NCBI GenBank assembly: GCA_022606425.2
Contig: JAHDVF020000840.1
Span: 682,001-746,000, forward strand
Source of the DNA: Lepidostoma basale
Taxonomy: Eukaryota; Arthropoda; Insecta; Trichoptera; Lepidostomatidae
DNA length: 64,000 nucleotides
Reading direction: 5' to 3'
Of this stretch, positions 42,708-53,011 are shown one piece after another; position 1 is the first letter of the stretch; every line of letters begins with the position of its first letter. Below the pieces are notes generated by a model. The model saw only the letters and a list, made by a program, of their open reading frames with translations, made no database searches and was not told the origin of the DNA. A program made the position numbers and the translations under genes.

Positions 42708-43158
42708 ACTAACTAACTAACTAACTAACCATCACGCCGTCTCCCCGAAAGGGTAGGCAGAAAGAATGGACTGTCACACTTTTACTGATGCGGCACTCCA
42801 TCCTTCTCTTTTCGCCCCGCGGGAGACGCGGTGTGATGGGTTGCGAACCTCATCGCCACCAATAGGCATCTCCCGCGCACACTTCGATCTTCCAACATCC
42901 ACAAAATAAATCTAAAACAAATAATATAAAATACAATGATATAAAATAAAATAACAAAATAAAAATAATTTAATACAAAATGTTATTTTTAGATGGTGCA
43001 CATTTGTCTATTTAATTTATGTTCCACGAATCCACGTTTTTTAAATTTAGCACATAATGTAATAACACATAATGTTTTTCCGATGTTGCACATGTTGACA
43101 TGGACGATCCGGACTTTTGTGTTTATTTAATTTATGTTACACGTATCCACCGTTTTTT
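42708..43158 (-). mobile_element. Composite SINE-like element, full-length 451 bp
   Basis: Best reference copy. From the 3' side: (CTAA)n, CATCACGCCGTCTCCCCGAA, GATGCGGCACTCCATCCTTC, the hairpin head (GCGGGAGA with TCTCCCGC), the AT linker and the two CGTATCCACCG/CGAATCCACG units. Flanked by a 7-bp duplication AGTTTTA at 42701-42707 and 43159-43165, which lies in a MITE-1 tail (GAGTTTTAC). Non-coding; a 5' end near ACGGTGGATACG agrees with 16995. Confidence 0.8.
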
Positions 43159-43165
43159 AGTTTTA

Positions 43166-43600
43166 TTGTCTTAAAATATAAAAATATTAATTTGACCCGT
43201 GAAATTCGTATGGATGGTACTTTCTATAAACTCTTACTGTGATATAATATTAATTGAATTACATAATAATATTAAAGTTAACTGTGGAAAACCATTACAA
43301 GCACGGAGACTCTCGAAACTTCGGCAACATTATAATAATTACAGACTAGAATTTTGAATATTATACACTAATTGATTGAATTAAGTAGTACCTATATTAT
43401 GTATCTCCATACTTCAGAATATATTATATACATTAGGCGTGTACTTACGTACATATTATAGCAGTTTCTATCAGCGGCGGGGTTAATGTATGCGTAAATA
43501 AACTAACCCCAAACAATTCTAAAACCACACATTTAAAATATAATAAAATATTATCCGTTGTCTTTATTATCGTAATTACGTCTATTGATTTATATTGGAC
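43166..43600. other. AT-rich spacer
   Basis: No repeat or coding recognised. Confidence 0.35.
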
Positions 43601-43990
43601 TTCCGAAATGAAGACACTGAGGACGATAGCAGGCAAGACACTGAGGGATCGCGTGAGGAACACCAGAATAAGAGAGATATGTGAGGTTGAGGATATTATA
43701 AGATGGAGCAGACAGCGAAAAAGGGACTGGCACGGTCATGTTCAAAGAATGGACTCCACCAGACTCCCCTATACGAGACCGAGGAAAACGTGGCACGATC
43801 AAATAAATCAAATATTGAATGTCGGCCATGTGAGGAGTCAGAGATCGACGCGCGTGCATGACACGATGTATGAATGTTGAGGAAGCGAGATAAATATGTC
43901 AGGAAAGAAAGTGTGGCAGTCCATTCTTCCTGCCTACCCCTTCGGGGAGACGGCGTGATGGTTAGTTAGTTAGTTAGTTAGTTAGTTCAA
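43600..43990 (+). mobile_element. Chimeric retrosequence, LINE-D joined to LINE-B
   Basis: 43605-43772 is LINE-D (MKTLRTIAGKTLRDRVRNT, EVEDIIRWSRQRKRDWHGHV, QRMDSTRLPY). From 43773 it is LINE-B (RPRKTWHDQINQILNVGHV) to GGCGTGATGGTTAG and (TTAG)5. The frame stays open across the join. The usual LINE-D tail with (GAA)n is absent. Confidence 0.75.
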
Positions 43991-43999
43991 ATGTGAACT

Positions 44000-44610
44000 G
44001 CATATGTAGTCTACCGCAGTTTGAAACCAATTTTTCACGTCAAATGTAGTCAGCTGCACTTTATAGGTTAAATTTATTGTTTAAATGTATTACGCGTTGT
44101 GTGGCTTTTTCTAAGATTATATAACTGTGTTTTAACTGTTGGTAGTTGATGTTCAAAAAATAATATAATATCTAGAACTACGAATAGATTTACTATGTTA
44201 CATTAAACATATGAGCACTTATTGCACACACATTCCAATGAGTGCACAATACCTAATTCAATTAGTATATTTTTTTATATCGTATAATATTATTGATTAG
44301 TGATTAAAAAACTCTTTTGTTTACAATCATAAAATACTCGAATATTCCATAACGCCGAAGAATTGTCCACGAGTGAAAAGCCTGGCTAAATTCATATAGG
44401 AGAGTCGGCCCAAATAAATGGGAAACGCCTAGGAGAGATGATTGTATGTAAATCGATTGGATATTTTATGAACCTCTATATAAAAAGTTTAAAATTGAGC
44501 ATTTTCTCAAAATTAAAACGAAACTTTTGTTCTTCAGTCTTTTTTAAGAATTAAAAAAAAATTATCATCACTACTTGTGTTTTTACACAAACAAACTAAC
44601 TAACCATCAT
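44000..44610. other. AT-rich spacer
   Basis: Unique; 44340-44470 is slightly GC-richer. Nothing codes. Confidence 0.35.
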
Positions 44611-44611
44611 G

Positions 44612-44740
44612 CCGTCTCCGCGAGTTTATTTCCGTTTGATTTTATAACTTTGACCGGTTTCGGCAGCTCGCTACCATCTTCTGGTCTAGTAAGACCAGTC
44701 GAAGCCGTAAAATCAAGTGAAAAAAACTAACACTTAATAC
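44612..44740 (-). repeat. Foldback with CCGGTTTCGGCAGC arm
   Basis: GATTTTATAACTTTGACCGG and GTCGAAGCCGTAAAATCAAG are the outer arms. The minus strand reads CAGAAGAT, GGTAGC-GA-GCTGCC, GAAACCGGTC. Core base U4 is replaced by A. Confidence 0.55.
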
Positions 44741-44744
44741 TTAA

Positions 44745-44912
44745 CCCAACCAATGACAGGTCATAAGTCCTGTAAACGCCTCGACTACCATATTCCGTTT
44801 CCAAATAATATATACATATTCGTCTCTATTGAGATACAATTAATTCTTAAAAAATCATTAACCCGCAATGGGTAAAAATCCAGTATTTGTCTACATGTAT
44901 TTGTATACAAAA
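44745..44912 (-). mobile_element. MITE-2 half copy
   Basis: AACCCAACCAATGACAGGTC, CGTCTCTATTGAGATACAAT, ATTAACCCGCAATGGGTAAA, CATGTATTTGTATAC. Confidence 0.75.
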
Positions 44913-44932
44913 AAACAAATTCAGAAAAAAAA

Positions 44933-45294
44933 CTAACTAACCATCACGCCGTCTATCCAAAGGCAGAAAGAATGGACTGCCACATTTTTTTTTCCTGACA
45001 TACTTTTCTTGTTTCCTCAACGTTCATACATCATTTTATGCTTGCACGTCGATTTCTCTGACTCCTTCGGTGGCCCTCGTTCAATATTGTTAATAACACA
45101 TTCATTCGCACTGTATTCACTTCTTTTATTTTCATTTCTCTATCACACTTTTTTATACACAGTTTTTTCACACATTCGTCTAAGAGATCTCATTTCTTCT
45201 GCATTTATTATACTTTCATCTTTCATTTGGCAGTTCTATGCTTCGCTTCTATACATACTGGTCGGTACAATAACTCCTTTGTGCACTGGTATTA
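44933..45294 (-). mobile_element. LINE-B copy, host of the next
   Basis: ACTAACTAACCATCACGCCG to CGGTACAATAACTCCTTTGT; antisense coding broken. Its inner end carries the target TGCACTGGTATTA. Confidence 0.8.
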
Positions 45295-45821
45295 CTAACT
45301 AACTAACTTACCATCACGCCGTCTCCCCGGAGGGGTAGGCAGAAAGAATGGAACGCCACACTGTTCTGTCCTGACATACGCCTCTCGCTTCCTCTACATT
45401 CATACATCTTGTCATGCACGCACGTCGATTTTTCCGACTCTTCACGTGACCGACATTCAATATTTGATTGATTTGATCGTGCCACGTTTTCCTCGGCCTT
45501 CCTATTTCTAGCTCCGTTCACGCCGTTTACATATACCTTCTTTACCATTCTGTCTTCACTCATTCTTTCCATGTGTCCAAACCATCTTAATGACCCTTTC
45601 CTTATTTTGTTCATAACACTTTCATTCGCACCACATTCACTTCTTATACTTGCATTTGTCACTTTATCATAAACAGATTTGCCACACATTCGTCTTAGAG
45701 ATCTCATTTCTACTGCATTTATTCTACTTTCATCCTTCTTTTGCCAGTTCCATGCTTCACTTCCATACATAAGGGTCGGCACAAGAACACCATTGTGCAC
45801 TGCCATCTTAGCTTTTTGCAC
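45295..45821 (-). mobile_element. LINE-B inserted in LINE-B
   Basis: Minus frame open from 45821: KAKMAVHNGVLVPTLMYGSE, then SLRRMCGKSVYDKVTNASI, SLRWFGHMERMSEDRMVKK, GVNGARNRKAEENVARSN (a small deletion shifts the frame after ARNR). Flanked by the 13-bp duplication TGCACTGGTATTA at 45282-45294 and 45822-45834. Confidence 0.85.
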
Positions 45822-45834
45822 TGCACTGGTATTA

Positions 45835-46350
45835 TGTTTTTATTTATACCAAAAATTTCTCATAGTTTTACGTAGACCTTTTCTGTTTGAAAAGATTGTC
45901 GTCTACGCCGCTGCTCCCCAAGCATGCATCAGCCCCCCAACAGAACTCGGAGCATAACATATTAAACTACAAACTTTTAAAGTACTCGGGGAATTATTTC
46001 AGAACACTCTAAAACTTAAATTCAGAACGACTTTCAAGAAAAGTTCCGCGATATATTCACTTTTAGCAGCTTGAAAGCAATTTATTGTTATTTGGAACTT
46101 TTTGAGATAACCGGTCCAACTTTTTATATTACTAAAACACATCTATAAATATGCTCATATCAATTATTTTTTAGTAACATCCATTAGATACCGCCTTATT
46201 GCTGCTGTAATTATTTATTTATTAAGTTTCGATCCTAGGGATTTGTTCGCAGCAAAATGTTACATTTTAATATTTTTATATGAGGCACTTACTTTGTGGT
46301 GTGGCATTATAGAAAATAATATTAAAACACTTTTACTAGTTTTAACACCA
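45835..46350. other. Spacer
   Basis: 45880-45955 GC-richer (GTCGTCTACGCCGCTGCTCC); no domain in the short frame. Otherwise AT-rich and unique. Confidence 0.35.
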
Positions 46351-46351
46351 C

Positions 46352-47000
46352 TTAACTAACTAACTAACCATCACGCCGTCTCTCCGAAGGGGTAGGCAGT
46401 AATAATGGACTGCCACACTTTTCTTTCCTGGCATATTCAAATCAAATCAAATCAATTCATCAATAGACATTACAAAACTAATTTTAAGGCATCTATTGAG
46501 AACAGGTAAAATAATATATTGTGTATAGTATACTACCAGAAACGCATGAGAGATGGTTCGGCATTAGGAAGACAGGATACTCTACAAAATTAAGAGTATT
46601 TGCCTTCTGAACGTACTTTTACTAATATGAAAGACGTCGATCTCCGAGGAGACCGCGTTCGGCAGATTAATTGCTCTTTTCACCGGTGTCAGCAGAGGCA
46701 GATTGGTTCTGGCGGCCGGTAGGTAAAACAATCTACGCTGTCACACGCGTCGATTTCTCTGACTCCTCACGTGGACGACATTCAATATTTTATTTATTTT
46801 ATTGTGTCACGTTTTTCTCGGTCTTTCTCTATTTTAAGTTCCATTTACACCGTTAACATATACTTTTTTTACCATTCTTTCTCCATTCATTCTTTTCATG
46901 TGTCAAAACCATCTTTACGATCATTATTTTGTTAACACCACCATTCGTACCGCACTCACTTCTCATATTTTAATTCGACACTTTATGGACTCTATGATTG
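46352..47000 (-). mobile_element. LINE-B copy interrupted by family I
   Basis: 46352-46440 (CTAACTAACTAACCATCACG, TTTCTTTCCTGGCATA) and 46736-47000 (CACGCGTCGATTTCTCTGAC, ACCATTCTTTCTCCATTCAT) are the two parts, with some 40 bp of LINE-B lost at the join. Confidence 0.75.
46441..46735 (-). mobile_element. Family-I retroelement
   Basis: TCAAATCAAATCAAATCAATTC end, GGCATCTATTGAGAACAGGT, GAAACGCATGAGAGATGGTT, CACCGGTGTCAGCAGAGGCA. Second copy after 15815. Confidence 0.7.
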
Positions 47001-47054
47001 GACTTATTCACATTCATCATGTGATCACCACTTTATTTTTGTAAAACCAAACGC

Positions 47055-47255
47055 AGAAGATACTGGTATGCGCACGTGCAGAGGATGGATCCCTCCATAA
47101 CCCCCGTTGTTGTGGCACATCAGATTCCTGTTGGCTACCATTCCCCCGGAAGGCCGCCAAAGAGATGGAAGGATAGCTGGGAGTCAACCTACCAAGATAT
47201 GCCAACCTGACTACAGGAACTGACCAAAGGTCTAAACGGAGAAGAAGAAGATGTA
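47055..47255 (+). mobile_element. LINE-D-like tail
   Basis: RRRYWYAHVQRMDPSITPVV, YHSPGRPPKRWKDSWEST and QELTKGLNGEEE-like coding, then AAGAAGAAGATG. The GRPPKRW block is typical of a LINE ORF2 end. Confidence 0.7.
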
Positions 47256-47654
47256 GATTTAAGAAAAATTAATTGGTTTTAAAAACCAGTTATTCGCTAG
47301 TTTCAATCCAATGGATTGGTTTGCAGCAAAGTGTAAGATATCTTTTGCTGGTTCTTGGGATGCCATTTGGGCCTTTAATGTGGTAGTTTCCCGTTGCTTT
47401 CCACATTCTTATGTTACGCGTTGATTCTTATGATATGTGATAGGAATACTTGATAATACAGTAGAAAGGGGAAACATATAATTTCCATAAAAAAGTAAAA
47501 GTGTTTTAATATTATTTGTAATATTTTCGCTGGTTCTTGGGATGATATTTGGGGCATTTTAATATGGTAGTTTTCCATAGCATTCCACGTTTTTGCTGCA
47601 ATTATAATATATACGCATTAAATTCTTTAAATTTAGATTTACACAAACCATTTA
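47256..47654. other. AT-rich spacer
   Basis: TTTGCTGGTTCTTGGGATG recurs at 47343 and 47525 (ATATTTTCGCTGGTTCTTGG GATG), so the segment 47330-47410 is partly duplicated at 47515-47600. No coding. Confidence 0.45.
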
Positions 47655-48122
47655 TATTATTGTGCCGACCCTTATGTATGGAAGTGAAGCATGGAACTGG
47701 CAAAAGAAGTATCAAAGTAGAATAAATGCAGTAGAAATTAGATCTCTAAGACGAATGTGTGGCAAATCTGTTTATGATAGAGTGACAAATGCAAGTATAA
47801 GAAGTGAATGTGGTGCGAATGAAAGTGTTATGAACAAAATAAGGAAAGGGTCATAAAGATGGTTTGGACACATGGAAAGAATGAGTGAAGACAGAATGGT
47901 AAAGAAGGTATATGTAAACGGCGTGAACGGAGCTAGAAATAGAGGAAGGCCGAGGAAAACGTGGCACGATCAAATCAATCAAATATTGAATGTTGAATGT
48001 GCATGACAACATGTATGAATGTTGGGGAATCGAGAGAAGTATGTCAGGACAGAACCGTGTGGCGTTCCATTCTTTCTGCTTACCCCTCGTGACGGTATGA
48101 TGGTAAGTTAGTTAGTTAGTTG
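47655..48122 (+). mobile_element. LINE-B copy
   Basis: VPTLMYGSEAWNWQKKYQSR, SLRRMCGKSVYDRVTNASI, then a stop (TCATAAAGATGG at 47850) and RWFGHMERMSEDRMVKKVYV, RGRPRKTWHDQINQ. About 40 bp is missing near 48000. End GACGGTATGATGGTAAGTTAG. Confidence 0.85.
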
Positions 48123-48124
48123 TT

Positions 48125-49075
48125 TATAATATAAAACTCGAATTAAATAGTTTTATTGTTTCTTTGGAATGAACGCGAGTTTAAAAAATACCACTGTTAT
48201 TATACAAATACCTAAAAAAACATCGACCATAAATAAAATTTAAACTCTTAAGGCATCTAATAAATTAGGTATACAAAATTATAATTCAAATTAAATAGCA
48301 GTCTTAGAATGTATTGTAATGGTACTCTCTGTGACAGAGAGACATATATTGTATGAATAAACAAAGTGGAAATTGAATCAACAAACGGAATAATTTATGT
48401 GGAGCACATTTGTAGCGACGTTCAACTGTTAATTTACATCGTGGAGCGATTCGCTTGGACATAAAATTAGCATGATCCAATCATGATTCGCAAAATTATT
48501 CAAAATAAGTAAACGATTACAACGGCGTACGTCATATTTCGGTCATTAAACGTAAATAACAGATGAATCCGATTCTTTAATGGACCATTTTCCGAAGAGT
48601 GACTTTTACGAGGCAGGCAACGAGTAATATTCGGATTCGGTTCCGGCCCAATGTTGCCAGAACGACTGAGAACAATAATCGTTAAATTTAATAATGATAG
48701 TAAATTTGCATTCCCGCCTAATGACCGAGAAATTTTAAACTCAGATTTATTTTAATAAGAATTCTGAATTTGAGTTTATGAACACGCTGCCACGAACTCC
48801 ATTGTAATTTGAATTGAGAACACAAGACATTGCTTTGTTAACTTGGTTCAAATTTTCGAATTTAGAAGTAGAATAATAATTCAAATAGATTATAAATTTC
48901 AATAATATAATAACTAACTTCTATTATTATAATAACTAACTTCTACTGACCAAACAACTCGTGGCATTTAAATAATCTTTGACCCTCCCAATTTAAAACT
49001 CGCTCAAATCTCAACATTAACTTTTTACAGGCTAGACACACCGATATGTATGTAGTTTAACAAATTTCGCACAAT
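48125..49075. other. Unique-looking spacer
   Basis: No repeats or coding. 48370-48680 is GC-richer and may be conserved, unproven. Confidence 0.4.
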
Positions 49076-49285
49076 TAATTATTTTATTAATTAATACGAA
49101 TGAAAACGTCAGTTTTCTAGAAGTTTCATTATATTTTATGGGATTGACATGTTTCGCCCTTCTAACGCATTATCAAATGTTTGATAATGCCTTAGAAAGG
49201 CGACTAGAAAACTGACTTTTTCATTCGTATTAATTATTTAATGCGGAGTTTTACATCATTGTTCAAGAAACAATAAATAATTATT
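49076..49285. mobile_element. MITE-1, cleanest copy
   Basis: Arms ATTAATACGAATGAAAACGT CAGTTTTCTAG and CTAGAAAACTGACTTTTTCA. Centre GCATTATCAAATG/TTTGATAATGCC. Tail GAGTTTTACATCATTGTTCA AGAAACAATAA. The left arm also carries GACATGTTTCGCC, the reverse complement of the GAAAC-palindrome-C box. Confidence 0.8.
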
Positions 49286-49479
49286 TTATTGTTTTTTACC
49301 AAAATCACCACTGCGATTTTACTTACTAAAATTAAAAACGTTGGTTTCATGTATTTTTGTCCTTCATTAAAACACGTGTGTTAATGGCTTTGTTATAGGT
49401 TGGTGAAACGAAAAACAAAACTACATATTGTACTTCATCTTTAGTGTTATTTCATTCATAAAAAGTTAAGACATTAACA

Positions 49480-49720
49480 ATTTGGAATTCCATTGTAATA
49501 CACTATGGAATTGAAAAAGAACACTGTTTATTTTCTACTTAAATATTTGTATTCTGTCGAATTTTAAATGCGTTTTAATATTAGTCTTTCTTTGGTTATA
49601 TTATTATTATATTTTTACACCTGAAGATGGAGGTATCCTCCGAAACATATCGTGTTTTTTAATATGTTTTTATTATTTTTGTGGATTAAACAAAATTATT
49701 TTCAATTCCCTAAGTATATT
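49480..49720 (+). mobile_element. Foldback element with hammerhead-like core
   Basis: Starts near AATTTGGAATTCCATTGTAA, contains AAGAACACTGTTTATTTTC and the core at 49617-49655, then GTTTTTATTATTTTTGTGG. Related at its ends to family K. Confidence 0.55.
49617..49655 (+). ncRNA. Hammerhead-ribozyme-like core
   Basis: CUGAAGA (49621-49627), extra U, stem II GGAGG/CCTCC (5 perfect pairs, loop UAU), GAAA (49642-49645), stem III ACA/UAU (one mismatch in the palindrome), C at 49651 and G at 49652. Inner stem I is ACAC (49617-49620) with GTGT (49652-49655). All invariant core bases are kept. Confidence 0.5.
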
Positions 49721-50004
49721 GAATGATTTTCAATGTGCAATAAAGAAATGCGATTTTGTATTCATTATTTCGAATAAAGACTTGAATGTATGAGTGAAAC
49801 AACAGTTTTAACTAAAAGTAGGTACTTGTTAACTTTAGCAAAGTGTAAACTGAACTCTAGAACACTTAACTAAAACATTGAGTGGCTTGTAACTTGGAAA
49901 ATCGATAAATTGAACTTCGCTACGCGACAGACTGAGAATGCACACTCTCCATATTGCCTTTTACACGTTAATTTAATTACGAGTATCATTAAAGGTTTGT
50001 TCTA

Positions 50005-50605
50005 AAACATTTCAAAACGTGTGAATAATGTGTGGTATGTAGAAAATTTATGTAGGATGGAGTGTCAAATGCAAAAATAATAATTGAATGCAGTGTAGGT
50101 AAGAGTGTTATAAACAAAATAATGAAAGAGTCATTAAGATAGTTTGAACACATTGAAAGAAAAAATGTGGATGGGGAAGACTGAGAAGACGCTACTGGAG
50201 AGATCATGTGGAAAGAGCATGTTCTGAAAGAGTGATAAATATAGCCGCAAATAAAGTACCAACAGGAAATCGACCTGCAGGAAGACCACCTAAAAGATGG
50301 CGAGACAGTTGGACATCTGCATCCCAGGAGAAATAACAGGACACAGTCCTAAATAAAGCAGAAGAAGAAGAAGAAGCAGAAGGAAGAAATTGTAAAAACG
50401 TGTATGTAAACGACGTAAAAACTAGAAGTAGAAAAACACCAAAAAAAACGCAGCACGATTAAATAAATCAAATATTAAGTGTCGGTCTCGTGAAGAGTCC
50501 AAAAAATCGACCTGCGGGTTTAACACGATCTTTGAATGTTGAGGAATCGAGAGAAATATTTCTGGCTATCCCTTCGGGGAGACGGCGGCATGGTTAATTA
50601 TTTTT
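50005..50605 (+). mobile_element. LINE-B split by LINE-D
   Basis: 50005-50170 (GVSNAKIIIECSVGKSVINK, KESLR) and 50386-50605 (KNVYVNDVKTRSRKTPKKTQ, then CTTCGGGGAGACGGCGGCATG). Strongly decayed. Confidence 0.7.
50171..50385 (+). mobile_element. LINE-D tail inserted in LINE-B
   Basis: WGRLRRRYWRDHVERACSER, INIAANKVPTGNRPAGRPPK, RWRDSWTSASQEK, tail AGAAGAAGAAGAAGCAGAAG. Nearly identical to 53170-53345. Confidence 0.8.
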
Positions 50606-50654
50606 TTATTATTATGAACCAACTTAGAAGTGGTTAAGTCTGTGGATGGAGAAT

Positions 50655-51378
50655 TCTTATCTATAAAATTACTCTACCACGTTTTCCTCGATCTTCCTCT
50701 GTTTTATGTTCCGTTTGCGTTGTTTACATAAACTATCTTCACCATTCTATCTTTATTTTTTTTTATACCTCCATATCATCTTTCAAATCAAATCAGTTTA
50801 TTTCATCAACAGACATTACAAAATTATTTTTTAAGGCATCTATTGAGAACAGGTAAAATAGTATATTGTTTATAGTATACTACCAGAAACGCATAAGAGA
50901 TGGTTCAACATTAGAAAGACAGGATACTCTCCAGAATTAATCTTAATGACCTTTTCATTATTTAATTCATAACACTTTCATTCGCACTGTATTTACTTCT
51001 ATATTTGCATTACACACTCTATCTTATACAGATTTATCGCACATTCGTCAAGAGAGATCTCATTTTAACTGCGTTTATTCTACTTTCATCCTTCTTTTGC
51101 CAGTTCCATGCTTTACTTCCACACATAAAAGTAGGTACAAGGACACCACTGTCCACTCCTATCAACTGTTTGGAAAGGTTTTTGATTTTGCGATGGCAAT
51201 TTTAAGTGCACCATTCACTTTGTTGCCTGCCCCTACCCTTCTTTCAATATTCCATATATTCCATATCTATTCAATTTTCAATATTCCCCTTCCCTCTCTA
51301 CTCGTCCATTCTTTGTAAACATACTTCCTAAATTCACAAATTCATCCACTTATTCTAGATCTTCATTCACGCAAATGT
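50655..51378 (-). mobile_element. LINE-B copy split by family I
   Basis: Antisense LINE-B from the PRKTW region (50655) to VDEFVNLGSMF (51375), interrupted at 50781-50938. The 3' terminus is absent. Reaches further 5' than most copies. Confidence 0.7.
50781..50938 (-). mobile_element. Family-I retroelement, short copy
   Basis: TCAAATCAAATCAGTTTATT to GGATACTCTCCAGAATTA. Flanked by ATCTT on both sides (50776-50780; 50940-50945 region), so it inserted into the LINE-B host. Confidence 0.7.
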
Positions 51379-51770
51379 TCCAGAAACTATTTTATGAAAC
51401 AAACAAAAACGTCAAATTCCATATTTGAAATAATTGAAAAATGAATGAGAGTAAAATACAACAATTGGAAATGTTGACTGAATTTCCTATAGTAATTATA
51501 CTCGTATAAGGTTTAACTATAAACGGGACGTTGCGACCATTGTGGACGTATGGTGTAACGATCCAGAGGAGTTTAATACGCCACGGATGCGGTGCGGCTG
51601 CGGTTCAGCGCTAGTCAGGAGTCGCGCCCATAAAGCTTCGGCCACCGATCTGTGGCCTGCTGGGTGGGTACCAAAACACCTGTAACCGTGACGTACCAGC
51701 CCCAGGGGTAAGTAAGCACTGGCACAAGAAACGAATTTATTCAAATATATTCTACACAATCAATATTTAT
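51379..51770. other. Spacer with GC-rich block
   Basis: 51520-51720 is markedly GC-rich for this window (CGCCACGGATGCGGTGCGGC, GGTACCAAAACACCTGTAAC). No motif recognised on either strand. Confidence 0.4.
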
Positions 51771-51925
51771 TCAAATATTGAATGTCGGCCACGTGAGGAG
51801 TCAGAGAAATTGACGTGCCGGCATGACACGATATATGAATGTTGTGGAGCGAGAGAAGCATGTCAGGAAAGAAGAATGTGGCAGTCCATACTTTCTGCCT
51901 TCGGATAGACTGCGGGATGGTTAGT
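51771..51925 (+). mobile_element. LINE-B 3' fragment
   Basis: TTCAAATATTGAATGTCGGC, VRSQRN*RAG-like coding, end TTCGGATAGACTGCGGGATG. Confidence 0.7.
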
Positions 51926-51929
51926 TTGT

Positions 51930-52110
51930 TTTTTTCCACTTGATTTTTACGGCTTCGTCTGGTCTAACTAGACCAGAAGATGGTAGCGAGCTGTCGAAAC
52001 CGATCAAACCTATAAAATCAAGTTTAAATAAACTAAATTTATATTCGAAAGATTTTTTTTTCACTATTTAAAATGAACTTCTACCAATAAATTTCAATTA
52101 AAAACCATTT
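51930..52110 (+). repeat. Foldback with GAAACCGATC arm
   Basis: CTTGATTTTTACGGCTTCGT and AACCTATAAAATCAAG arms; plus strand CAGAAGAT, GGTAGC-GA-GCTGTC, GAAACCGATC. Tail TTAAAATGAACTTCTACCAA. Confidence 0.55.
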
Positions 52111-52309
52111 GCTCCCTTGCGATTGTTATATATTTAATGTAAGTTCCAGATGGACTGGGAACAGGCCTAGGAAGTGTATGAGCGAGGCTGACGAAAGGGC
52201 GACGCTGTGCCCAATAACAGCCTTGGGTATGTGGTGGGAACCCCCTTCTCTGTCTTTCAAGGATTCGATTTAACGGTTTGTTGTTGTATTTGTTGACGTT
52301 GTTAATTCT

Positions 52310-52490
52310 TCATATTAATATTAGATCAAATTGTAAAGATTGGCCACTTTAAAACTGGGTAAACATCGACGTACGTGTATGACTCGCTGTATAAATGTGG
52401 AGGTAGCAAAAAGATTTGTCAAGATAGAGTAATGTGGTGTCCATTCTCTCTACCCACCATTCCGGTGAAACGGTGTGATGGTTTATTGTT
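52310..52490 (+). mobile_element. LINE-B subfamily 3 fragment
   Basis: LDQIVKIGHFKTG, HRRTCMTRCINVEVAKR in broken frames; end TTCCGGTGAAACGGTGTGAT. Confidence 0.65.
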
Positions 52491-53003
52491 ATTGTAAAAA
52501 AAAGTTAAAATATTTGGGGAAAAATAGTATAAAGTTGATCGCCACTGCGGGCAACCCGGCTAACCCACACTTACCCCTTGCCCGGCAGACGGTCGTCATG
52601 GCAACTGTCTGGAATCTGGCCGCCAGTCTAAACACCCCCCACCACCCCCGCTGTCTGGACCGTCCCCCACCTCCCATTTCGCATCGTATCGGGCATCAAT
52701 CATTCCCTGCCCCTTATCAGGAATCGGAATCTAGACAACGGAATATAGTTATCATAGCGATGATCATAGAATGATTATACGAGTATATTGTGGATGTATT
52801 ATGAATATTTTACATTTCACACAGTGTTTGTTTTTTCTATCATTACAAATCATTATACATACAATGAAAATTATTTACATAAACAACATAATGATGAAAA
52901 TTTTCAAAAAGAATAAACATATGTTTGTTAGATATTTAGAAATTTGCATACCGAATTGAAATGTTGTAAAACACTTATTTAAATAATACCAATATACGAG
53001 TAT
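52491..53003. other. GC-rich island and AT-rich flank
   Basis: 52545-52740 is the most GC-rich stretch of the window (GCGGGCAACCCGGCTAACCC, CTTGCCCGGCAGACGGTCGT, CCCCCCACCACCCCCGCTGT). Frames on both strands are compositional. 52790-53000 is AT-rich. Confidence 0.4.
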
Positions 53004-53011
53004 AACTAAAT

